Shown here piece by piece: positions 1 to 6,070 of a DNA stretch of 8,560 nucleotides; the stretch's first letter is position 1; each line of letters starts with the position of its first letter. The DNA comes from Deltaproteobacteria bacterium. GTDB lineage: Bacteria; Bdellovibrionota; UBA1018; UBA923. The notes beneath the pieces are model-generated. The model was not told the origin of the DNA, ran no database searches, and was given only the letters and a program-made list of their open reading frames with translations. The stretch spans positions 1-8,560 of the forward strand of contig JACQAW010000008.1 of the NCBI GenBank assembly GCA_016194725.1. Direction: 5' to 3'. The position numbers were made by a program, and so were the translations under genes.

Positions 1-88
1 CGGCCAACGCCGACTTGATGCTTAGAAGAATCAGAACTACCGCGCCACACAGCACGCTGATGAGAACGCCACTGACGATAATAGACAT
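1..88 (-). CDS. N-terminus of a membrane protein (partial, cut by window edge)
   Basis: Reading the minus strand from an ATG at 88 gives 29 stop-free codons beginning MSIIVSGVLISVLCGA and continuing as one long hydrophobic stretch up to a Lys at residue 25. This looks like an N-terminal membrane anchor or uncleaved signal. A GTG in the same frame at 94 is an alternative start. A purine-rich AGAGGG (106-101) lies 6 bases before the GTG but 12 before the ATG, so the GTG has the better ribosome-binding spacing. The gene is divergent from the metallophosphoesterase, with about 70 bases between them. Only the N-terminus is visible, so no function can be assigned. The evidence is an open frame, hydrophobic character, a Shine-Dalgarno-like site and the divergent layout. 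Confidence 0.5.
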   Translation of the reverse strand, partial: MSIIVSGVLISVLCGAVVLILLSIKSALA

Positions 89-125
89 TTGCACGGTTCA
101 CCCTCTGAAGTTAGCGTCCCACTAA

Positions 126-145
126 AGCACAGTTCGTGCTAAAAT
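126..145 (+). promoter_or_regulatory. Possible extended -10 promoter for the metallophosphoesterase, overlapping a small inverted repeat
   Basis: TGCTAAAAT at 137-145 matches an extended -10 element (TGn followed by TAAAAT, one mismatch to TATAAT) and lies 15 bases before the ATG at 161. I see no convincing -35 at normal spacing, which is tolerable for an extended -10. A short inverted repeat, AGCAC-N5-GTGCT (126-130/136-140), overlaps its upstream edge and could be a weak operator or chance. The ribosome-binding site is also weak (GTGAG at 151-155). Confidence 0.3.
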
Positions 146-160
146 CAAATGTGAGTCACC

Positions 161-1600
161 ATGCCGGATCACAACTCGTTTAAAACCGCCAAAAACACTT
201 TCATTGTCAGCGACATTCACCTGACAACCGCCGAGCCCGTGTCGCCGCGCGACAAGCTCTGGAAGCGCTTCAAACAGAAGGATTTTTTCATCGACCATGC
301 TTTCGAGATCTTCCTGAAAAAGATCGAGGAGGAGTCGGAAGGCGACGCGGTTGAGCTTATCCTGGCCGGCGATATCTTTGACTTTGACGGCGTGAACCAG
401 CTGCCTGACAAGCAGCGCTTCACGATCTCGTGGCTGGAACGCCTGCGAGGGCTGAATACCGAAGAACGCAAATCGCGCTTCAAAATGCGCAAGATCATCG
501 AAGACCATCCGGTCTTCTTTCGCGCGCTGGGTAAATTCATAAGCAGGAAAAACCGGGTCATCTTCATTATAGGCAATCACGACCTCGAGCTGCACTGGCC
601 CGGAGTTCAGAAGACGGTGCTGCGCGCGCTGGACCTGACTGAAAAAGAAGAAGAGTACGTGCGATTCAACAACTTTTTCTACATCAGCAACAGCGACACG
701 CTCATCGAGCACGGTAACCAGCACGACTCCCATAGCAACTGCCAGAATCCCATCAATCCCAAGATTCGGGGGCTGCGCAAGGAACGAATCCGTCTGCCCT
801 TCGGATGCTTTGCGAACCGCTATATGATCAACGGCATGGGTTACTTCAACCCGCATTCCGACCGCAGCTACATCATGACCGCGCGCCAGTACCTGGGCTT
901 CCTATTCAGCCACCTGCTTCGCAAAGAGCCGCTGCTGCTCTGGACCTGGTTCTGGGGCGCGATCATGACGCTGGTTATGACGCTCAAGGAGGGCTTCTCG
1001 CTCGAGGTAAAAGACCCTCTGGCCGTGGAAGACCAGGTCGAAGAAATCGCCCGCAACGCCAACTCCACTCCAAGAATGGTGCGCGAGCTGAAAGAGATAC
1101 ACGCGCCGGCGTCATTCATGGACCCGCTGGGCGTGGCGCGCGAGCTGTGGCTGGACCGGGCGTTTCTGGTCATGTTCGCCTTCGGCGCCGGTTTCTGGCT
1201 GCTGAGCGTGCTGAACATCGTTTGGAAGGTCTCTTACTGGTGGGTATTCCTGCTGGGCCTGTTCTTTCTGGTCCCTTTCTTTATTTTTTATTTCCGCTCG
1301 ATTAAATCGAAAATTATCGTCGATGTGAAATATTACGAAAAAGCCGTCAAACTGGGCTCAAAAGTCACCAGGGTAAAACGGGTCATCTTCGGCCACACCC
1401 ATGAATTCGTGCACACCAACTTCAGCGGCATCGAATATCTGAATTCGGGCACCTGGTCGCCGCAGTTTGACGATGTCGAATGCACCAAGCCAAGCTGCCC
1501 GAAGACTTTTGTGTGGATTCGTCCGTCCGATGCCGACAAAGATGTTCGCGTGGCCAATGTTTACGAGTGGAAGGCCAGCGCCATGACCCTGCTTTGCTGA
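161..1600 (+). CDS. Membrane-inserted calcineurin-like metallophosphoesterase (LpxH-like superfamily)
   Basis: This is a predicted metal-dependent phosphoesterase acting at the membrane. The metal-ligand blocks of the calcineurin-like fold occur in order: DIH (D18, H20), GDIFDFDG (70-77), GNHDLE (138-143), EHGNQHD (183-189) and GHTHE (411-415). In the first half the blocks and their spacing resemble UDP-2,3-diacylglucosamine hydrolase LpxH, which cleaves a pyrophosphate in lipid A synthesis, but LpxH is about 240 residues and this protein is 479. The extra length lies between EHGNQHD and GHTH. It holds hydrophobic stretches at about 258-275, 334-356 and 359-378, so the catalytic domain is interrupted by membrane segments. 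The substrate is not shown by the sequence; a lipid or nucleotide-linked phosphoester is plausible. The start is bounded upstream by an in-frame ATG-TGA at 149-154. The gene is followed 62 bases later by ettA on the same strand. The fold is certain and the LpxH role is only a possibility. Confidence 0.85.
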   Translation: MPDHNSFKTAKNTFIVSDIHLTTAEPVSPRDKLWKRFKQKDFFIDHAFEIFLKKIEEESEGDAVELILAGDIFDFDGVNQLPDKQRFTISWLERLRGLNTEERKSRFKMRKIIEDHPVFFRALGKFISRKNRVIFIIGNHDLELHWPGVQKTVLRALDLTEKEEEYVRFNNFFYISNSDTLIEHGNQHDSHSNCQNPINPKIRGLRKERIRLPFGCFANRYMINGMGYFNPHSDRSYIMTARQYLGFLFSHLLRKEPLLLWTWFWGAIMTLVMTLKEGFSLEVKDPLAVEDQVEEIARNANSTPRMVRELKEIHAPASFMDPLGVARELWLDRAFLVMFAFGAGFWLLSVLNIVWKVSYWWVFLLGLFFLVPFFIFYFRSIKSKIIVDVKYYEKAVKLGSKVTRVKRVIFGHTHEFVHTNFSGIEYLNSGTWSPQFDDVECTKPSCPKTFVWIRPSDADKDVRVANVYEWKASAMTLLC

Positions 1601-1641
1601 CGCGGCGCGACAGGCGATTGATTTCATTGCACCCGGGCCCT

Positions 1642-1659
1642 CGTTTCTGCTAAGAAACG
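1642..1659 (+). promoter_or_regulatory. Hairpin covering the ettA ribosome-binding region
   Basis: A perfect 7-bp inverted repeat, CGTTTCT (1642-1648) and AGAAACG (1653-1659), with loop GCTA, ends three bases before the ettA ATG at 1663. The only purine-rich candidate ribosome-binding site (AAGAAA, 1652-1657) lies in the 3' arm, so folding would hide it. No T-tract follows, so it does not look like an intrinsic terminator for the upstream gene. A regulatory role is inference. Confidence 0.35.
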
Positions 1660-1662
1660 CGC

Positions 1663-3342
1663 ATGAGTTCAAAGCAAATAATTTATACGATGACCGGGGT
1701 TACCCGCGTCCACCCGCCCAAAAAAGTCGTCCTGAAAGACATTTACCTGTCTTATTATTACGGTGCAAAAATTGGCGTGCTGGGCCTGAACGGCTCGGGC
1801 AAAAGCAGCTTGCTGCGCATCCTGGGCGGTGTCGACAGCGGTTACACCGGCCAGATCTCGTTGGCCAAAGGCTATACCGTCGGCCTGCTCGAGCAGGAAC
1901 CGCACCTGGACAAAACGAAGACCGTAAAAGAGTGCGTCGAAGAAGGCGTGCAGGAACTCATCGACATGCGCAAGGAGTTCGAAGGCATAAGCGCGAAGTT
2001 CACCGAAGACATGAACCCCGAGCTCATGGAAAAGCTGATCAACCGCCAGGGCGAGCTGCAAGACAAGCTCGACAATCTGGGCGTTTGGGATCTGGACAGC
2101 CGGCTGGAAATGGCGATGGACGCGCTCCGCTGCCCGCCCCCCGATGCCAAGGTCGATACGCTCTCAGGCGGCGAAAAACGCCGCGTGGCTCTTTGCCGCC
2201 TTTTGCTCAAAGAACCCGACATTCTTTTGCTGGATGAACCTACCAACCATCTGGACGCCGAATCGGTTCAATGGCTGGAAAAGCACCTGCACAAATACGA
2301 GGGCACGGTTATCGCCGTTACCCATGATCGCTACTTCCTCGACAACGTCGCCGGCTGGATTCTCGAGCTCGACCGCGGCGAAGGCATTCCGTTCGAAGGC
2401 AACTACACTTCGTGGATGGAGCAGAAACAGAAGCGCCTGGAGGTGGAACAGAAAACCGAGTCCAAGCTGCAGAAGACCCTGGCGCGCGAACTCGAATGGG
2501 TTCGCAAATCGCCCACCGCCCGCGTGGCCAAGAGCAAAGCCCGCCTTGCCGCCTACGACAAGATGCTGGCAGAGCAGGGCGACAAGCGCGATGACGAACT
2601 CGAAATCTACATTCCACCCGGGCCCCGTCTGGGCGACGTGGTCATTGAAGCCAAGGACGTTTCAAAGGCCTTCGGCGACAAGCTGCTCTACGAGAACCTC
2701 AACTTCATGCTGCCCCGAAACGGCGTGGTTGGAATCATCGGCCCTAACGGCGCCGGAAAGACGACGCTCTTTCGCATGATCACCGGCCAGGACAAACCAG
2801 ATACGGGCACGTTCAAGATCGGCTCGACGGTAAAACTCGGTTACGTGGACCAGGACCGCGACTCGCTCGACAACAACAAAACCGTCTGGGACGTCATTTC
2901 AGACAGCAGCGAAACCATTCAGCTGGGCAACCGCCAGGTAAACTCACGATCCTATGTTTCGAGATTTAACTTTCAAGGGCAGGATCAGCAGAAAACCGTC
3001 GGCGTGCTTTCGGGCGGCGAACGCAACCGCGTGCACCTGGCCCGCATGCTCAAGGAAAACGCCAACGTCCTGCTGCTCGACGAACCGACCAACGACCTGG
3101 ACATCAACACGATTCGGGCGCTGGAAGAGGCGATCGAGAACTTCGCGGGCTGCGCCGTCATCATCAGCCATGACCGGTGGTTTCTCGATCGCGTTTGCAC
3201 GCACATCCTGGCTTTCGAAGGCGACAGCAAGGTCGTGTTCTTTGACGGCAACTTCACCGACTACGAAGCCGACAAACGGCGCAGGCTTGGTGGAGCCGCG
3301 GATCAACTGACGCGCATTCGCTACAAACCGCTGAAACGCTAA
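1663..3342 (+). CDS. ettA: Energy-dependent translational throttle protein EttA (ABC-F ATPase)
   Basis: EttA is a soluble ABC-F ATPase that binds the ribosomal E site and gates entry into elongation according to the ATP/ADP ratio. Two ABC cassettes are visible. Cassette 1 has Walker A GLNGSGKSS (41-49), signature LSGGEKRR (167-174), Walker B LLLDEP (188-193, catalytic E192) and H-loop H221. Cassette 2 has GPNGAGKTT (360-368), LSGGERNR (449-456), LLLDEPTNDLD (470-480, E474) and H503. A charged helical insertion at about 90-145 matches the EttA arm. The linker at about 245-325, with the basic stretch KSPTARVAKSKARLAAYDK (282-300), matches the P-site tRNA interaction motif. At 559 residues it is very close to the roughly 555 of E. 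coli EttA, and both catalytic glutamates sit at equivalent positions. All motifs are intact. The ATG at 1663 has no strong Shine-Dalgarno and is preceded by a hairpin. The gene converges on the regulator, 21 bases away. Confidence 0.96.
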   Translation: MSSKQIIYTMTGVTRVHPPKKVVLKDIYLSYYYGAKIGVLGLNGSGKSSLLRILGGVDSGYTGQISLAKGYTVGLLEQEPHLDKTKTVKECVEEGVQELIDMRKEFEGISAKFTEDMNPELMEKLINRQGELQDKLDNLGVWDLDSRLEMAMDALRCPPPDAKVDTLSGGEKRRVALCRLLLKEPDILLLDEPTNHLDAESVQWLEKHLHKYEGTVIAVTHDRYFLDNVAGWILELDRGEGIPFEGNYTSWMEQKQKRLEVEQKTESKLQKTLARELEWVRKSPTARVAKSKARLAAYDKMLAEQGDKRDDELEIYIPPGPRLGDVVIEAKDVSKAFGDKLLYENLNFMLPRNGVVGIIGPNGAGKTTLFRMITGQDKPDTGTFKIGSTVKLGYVDQDRDSLDNNKTVWDVISDSSETIQLGNRQVNSRSYVSRFNFQGQDQQKTVGVLSGGERNRVHLARMLKENANVLLLDEPTNDLDINTIRALEEAIENFAGCAVIISHDRWFLDRVCTHILAFEGDSKVVFFDGNFTDYEADKRRRLGGAADQLTRIRYKPLKR

Positions 3343-3363
3343 GCCTGATTTTGGGGTCGCAAG

Positions 3364-4269
3364 CTATTTGATTTCAACAAGCGGGCAAACCCGCGCCTCG
3401 ATAGCCACCAGCTGTCCGTTGGAAACGGCGCCACGTGGCCGCAACAGATATGATTTGCGAATGGCGTCGCGGAACAGGTTGTAGACCACCGCCAGGCGCT
3501 CGTCGTCGTCGACGGCCATGATGATGTAGGCGTAGTAGCTGGGGTTGGCCTTGAGGGTCTTGATCTTGCCCTGAATCTGCTCCGAGATCCATTTCGACTT
3601 GTTCTGATAGACCGAAACGGGAATGAACAGGTCGCTGTCGGAATGGGGCGATTCAAACGACCCGTCCTTGCGGGTTTTGACCAGATCGTTCTTTACGAGA
3701 ACAGCCATTGCAGCCGTGACATCAGCCTCGCTGAAGGCCAGGTCAATGCGCAGCTGTTCGGCCGAAGCCGGCTGCCCCGTCTGGAGCAGCCAGTTCAGGA
3801 TCCAGAACGCGGCGGGGTTGGCCGTAACCGCATCTGCCTGCTCTTTTGTCATTCGCGGCACATCGCTGACCTGTTTGGTGGCCGTGGTCTTGAGCAGCTC
3901 GGCTTCGAAAGTATCCGAAGACGGATCGCCCATGCCCGGACGGGCAACTTTGAAAACAGGATCGAAAAGCTGATCTCCGTTGAGCAGCGCTTTTACGAAG
4001 TGCACCAGCAGCTCTTTGCGCTCAGGGTAGAAGCCCGTGGCCTCAAGCCCCAGCGCATTCAGAATTGCCTTCAGGCTGTTCTGGCTGGGAAGGCGCATGC
4101 CTTTTTCGATGAGCAGATAGTGGTGGTACGAAAACCCGAAGGTCTTGCGCGCGCCGTTCTTGTGATAAAAAGAGTAGGCTGTGGGGTAGCCCCGCTCCTT
4201 GCGCCGACTTAAAAGAGCCTTCGAAAATCGTCCGTGATGAATGGTCTTAGCTGTCTTTTTTGTTTTCAC
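3364..4269 (-). CDS. Putative DNA-binding regulator, TIGR02147/DUF4423-like
   Basis: This is a predicted cytoplasmic transcription regulator of 301 residues. Residues about 12-75 read as an XRE-like helix-turn-helix (SKALLSRRKERG, then HHYLLIEKGMRLPSQNSLKAIL). Residues about 150-208 read as a winged-helix segment (FWILNWLLQTGQPASAEQLR, then a basic wing KTRKDGSFES). The C-terminal part (about 215-300) ends in LVAIEARVCPLVEI, recalling the closing strand of the TIGR02147/DUF4423 proteins. Family assignment is from remembered pattern and is moderate. The start is GTG at 4269: the frame is closed by TGA at 4299 with no other ATG, GTG or TTG before it, and the next internal ATG is at residue 58, inside the helix-turn-helix. 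There is no clear Shine-Dalgarno. The gene lies 40 bases downstream of malic enzyme on the same strand with no terminator between, so co-transcription is likely. Its targets and effector are unknown. Confidence 0.72.
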   Translation of the reverse strand: MKTKKTAKTIHHGRFSKALLSRRKERGYPTAYSFYHKNGARKTFGFSYHHYLLIEKGMRLPSQNSLKAILNALGLEATGFYPERKELLVHFVKALLNGDQLFDPVFKVARPGMGDPSSDTFEAELLKTTATKQVSDVPRMTKEQADAVTANPAAFWILNWLLQTGQPASAEQLRIDLAFSEADVTAAMAVLVKNDLVKTRKDGSFESPHSDSDLFIPVSVYQNKSKWISEQIQGKIKTLKANPSYYAYIIMAVDDDERLAVVYNLFRDAIRKSYLLRPRGAVSNGQLVAIEARVCPLVEIK

Positions 4270-4309
4270 AGCTACTAGTGTACCTAAAGAGTCAGCTCAC
4301 CGGAAGCAT

Positions 4310-5656
4310 TTATCGTAATACCTGGGAGGCGCCCGTGGGGGCACTCAATGACGTCGTCCGCGCCGTCAGTTTGGCGGTCGGGGTTTGATCCCCAAGCCGC
4401 TCCGCCAGCTCGGAACGATATCCTTCGATATCGCTTATCGGTTTGCGAGCCACACCGCTGATTATCGCGGCCTGTGCCACGGCCGGAGCAACCCAAAGTA
4501 CGACACGCGGGTCGACTGGCTTTGGAATCAGATAGCGTGGACCGAACTCGAACCTCTCTCCATTATAAGCGTCGCAGACGCTCTGGGGCACGGGCTCTTT
4601 TGCCAGCCTTGCCAGGCTGTACATGGCCGCAAGCTTCATTTGCTCGTTGATCTGGGTTGCGCGCACGTCGAGCGCCCCACGAAAGATGCCCGGAAAGCCC
4701 AGGACGTTGTTGACCTGGTTGCAGTAATCACTGCGTCCGGTGGCGACGATGGCATCGGACCGATGAGCCAGCGCCTCTTCGGGCAAGATTTCCGGATCGG
4801 GATTGGCCATTGCGAAGATGATGGGCTGGGCCGCCATTTTCGAAATCATCGCACCCGAAAGCGCGCCTGCGACCGACACGCCGATGAAGGCATCGGCGCC
4901 ATCCAGCGCCTCTGAAAGCTGACGTTTGCTGGTTTCGATGGCAAAGCGCTCTTTGTACTCATTCATGCCTTCCGTACGGCCACGGTAAATGACGCCTTTG
5001 GTGTCGCACATCGTGATGTGCTCGGGTCGCACCCCGATACTGATAAAGATATTCGCGCACGCCATGGCGGCGGCTCCGCCGCCACTGAAAACGACTTTCA
5101 CATGCGCGATGTCACGCTTGGTCAGCTCGATCGCGTTCAAAAAAGCCGCACCACAGATAATCGCGGTGCCATGCTGGTCGTCGTGAAATACCGGGATTTT
5201 CAGGGTGCGCTTGAGCTCGTCTTCGATGCGGAAGCAATCGGGAGCCTTGATGTCTTCCAGGTTAATGCCGCCAAAGGTGGGCTCGAGCGCCTGAACGGTT
5301 CGAATGACCTCGTCGGCCGTGGGTGCGTTGAGCTCGATATCGAAAACATCGATATCGGCCAGCTTCTTGAATAGGATGCCTTTGCCTTCCATCACGGGTT
5401 TGGCCGCATGCGGACCAATGTTTCCCAGACCCAGCACGGCGGTGCCGTTGCTGACTACGCCAACCAGGTTGCCTTTGATCGTGTATTCATAGACAGCGTC
5501 GTCATTTTTCGCGATCTCGCGGCAGGGTTCGGCTACGCCAGGCGTGTAGGCGAGCGAAAGATCATGCTGAGTATCAACCGGCTTGGTGGGTACAACTTCA
5601 ATCTTTCCTTTGCGTCCGCCAGAGTGATAGCTCAGTGCGTCTTTTTTGTATGGCAT
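4310..5656 (-). CDS. Malic enzyme, short form (oxaloacetate-decarboxylating malate dehydrogenase)
   Basis: It oxidatively decarboxylates malate to pyruvate and CO2, giving NADH or NADPH, in the cytoplasm. The family blocks are present: YTPGVAEPC (37-45), the lysine-bearing GKGILFKKLADIDVFDIE (91-108), the metal-binding LEDIKAPDCF (133-142), FHDDQHGTA (157-165), a Rossmann nucleotide-binding turn SGGGAAA (191-197), and NPDPEI (285-290) with NQVNN (313-317). At 448 residues it contains only the malic enzyme domains. It lacks the phosphotransacetylase-like C-terminal domain of the long MaeB type (about 760 residues). The last 30 residues are a Thr/Ser/Ala-rich tail that looks non-conserved. I could not decide NAD versus NADP preference from the sequence. 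The ATG at 5656 is preceded by a good AGAGGA ribosome-binding site at 5669-5664, the clearest in the window. The regulator follows 40 bases downstream, and a small secreted protein is divergent upstream. Confidence 0.95.
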   Translation of the reverse strand: MPYKKDALSYHSGGRKGKIEVVPTKPVDTQHDLSLAYTPGVAEPCREIAKNDDAVYEYTIKGNLVGVVSNGTAVLGLGNIGPHAAKPVMEGKGILFKKLADIDVFDIELNAPTADEVIRTVQALEPTFGGINLEDIKAPDCFRIEDELKRTLKIPVFHDDQHGTAIICGAAFLNAIELTKRDIAHVKVVFSGGGAAAMACANIFISIGVRPEHITMCDTKGVIYRGRTEGMNEYKERFAIETSKRQLSEALDGADAFIGVSVAGALSGAMISKMAAQPIIFAMANPDPEILPEEALAHRSDAIVATGRSDYCNQVNNVLGFPGIFRGALDVRATQINEQMKLAAMYSLARLAKEPVPQSVCDAYNGERFEFGPRYLIPKPVDPRVVLWVAPAVAQAAIISGVARKPISDIEGYRSELAERLGDQTPTAKLTARTTSLSAPTGASQVLR

Positions 5657-5677
5657 GCATTTTTCCTCTATCCAAAA

Positions 5678-5707
5678 ACCATAGAATCATTTCGTCGGGT
5701 ATGACAA
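5678..5707 (-). promoter_or_regulatory. Candidate promoter for malic enzyme
   Basis: On the minus strand TTGTCA (5707-5702, one mismatch to TTGACA) is followed after 18 bases by TATGGT (5683-5678, two mismatches to TATAAT). Transcription would start near 5671, leaving a short leader that still contains the AGAGGA ribosome-binding site. The whole divergent gap (5657-5717) is only 61 bases, so the promoter of the small secreted protein must share this space; I see no better plus-strand match than TAGAAT at 5682-5687. Confidence 0.3.
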
Positions 5708-5717
5708 GATAAACGGT

Positions 5718-6011
5718 ATGAAAACCTTAATGCTCCTGGTCGCTACCATGGCTTTTGCACAGCAAGGTATTATGCCGGGCGAGCCGGACCCCAATAAAAG
5801 CCCACACACTGACCATGAACGGCCTGGCGATGCGAACAAAAAATGCCCAGAGGGCCTGCTGGCCGTACCACAAATGGAATGTGCCAACCCCGCCAAACCG
5901 AAAAAATTGGACTGCAAAAAGCCAGTTGTCGCGACGAAATGCGCCAAAAGGCCAATAATTCTCATGTGTAAAAAGCCTTTGAAGCCCATGAAGTCCTTTG
6001 TTTGCGAATAG
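5718..6011 (+). CDS. Small secreted six-cysteine, Lys/Pro-rich protein (unknown)
   Basis: I do not recognise this 97-residue protein. It starts with a short signal peptide: MK, a hydrophobic core, then a small-residue site AFA-QQ with likely cleavage after residue 14. The mature part (about 83 residues) has six cysteines at 43, 55, 66, 75, 84 and 96, spaced 9-12 residues apart. They are embedded in repeated Cys/Lys/Pro patterns (CPEG, CANP, CKKP, CAKR, CKKP), with a conspicuous lysine excess and no Trp or Tyr. An even cysteine count in an exported protein suggests disulfides, or less likely metal binding. It is probably periplasmic or surface-located; there is no lipobox cysteine at the cleavage site. 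ATG 5718 is the first start after the in-frame TAG at 5682, though the ribosome-binding site is poor. It lies 59 bases before the desaturase on the same strand and diverges from malic enzyme. The signal peptide and regular cysteines make it more likely real than a chance frame. Confidence 0.6.
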   Translation: MKTLMLLVATMAFAQQGIMPGEPDPNKSPHTDHERPGDANKKCPEGLLAVPQMECANPAKPKKLDCKKPVVATKCAKRPIILMCKKPLKPMKSFVCE

Positions 6012-6017
6012 CGTCCT

Positions 6018-6041
6018 TTTGTGACCGAACTTTGACAGAAC
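6018..6041 (+). promoter_or_regulatory. Tandem direct repeat with a consensus -35 in the desaturase leader
   Basis: Two adjacent imperfect copies, TTTGTGACCGAAC (6018-6030) and TTTGACAGAAC (6031-6041), lie 30-53 bases before the desaturase ATG. The second copy contains a perfect TTGACA (6032-6037). I see no good -10 at 16-18 bases; TTTAAG (6051-6056) is only 13 away. The site may be a promoter with an overlapping operator, or a tandem regulator site. The function is inferred. Confidence 0.3.
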
Positions 6042-6070
6042 TCAGGGCGATTTAAGGCGAAACTGAAAGC

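Noticed and set aside
122..856. A 244-codon open frame on the minus strand opposite the metallophosphoesterase
   Set aside because: It lies wholly antisense to a gene with clear catalytic motifs, overlaps that gene's promoter region, and its translation shows no recognisable domain. It is a frame shadow.
2144..2779. A 211-codon plus-strand frame inside ettA
   Set aside because: It overlaps an unambiguous ABC-F gene in another frame, and its Arg/Pro/Ser/Thr-rich translation is typical of a shifted frame in GC-rich DNA.
3343..3363. Possible bidirectional terminator between convergent ettA and the regulator
   Set aside because: The 21-base gap contains a TTTT run but no inverted repeat that could form a stem.
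3643..4212. A 189-codon plus-strand frame opposite the regulator
   Set aside because: It is antisense to the regulator and has no motif or ribosome-binding site of note. The minus-strand frame has helix-turn-helix character and a family-like C-terminus.
4270..4309. Possible terminator between malic enzyme and the regulator
   Set aside because: Only very short complementary pieces (AGCT, ACTAGT) and no T-tract on the minus strand. It does not support termination.
4385..4915. A 176-codon plus-strand frame opposite malic enzyme
   Set aside because: It is antisense to a strongly conserved enzyme and carries no family signal.
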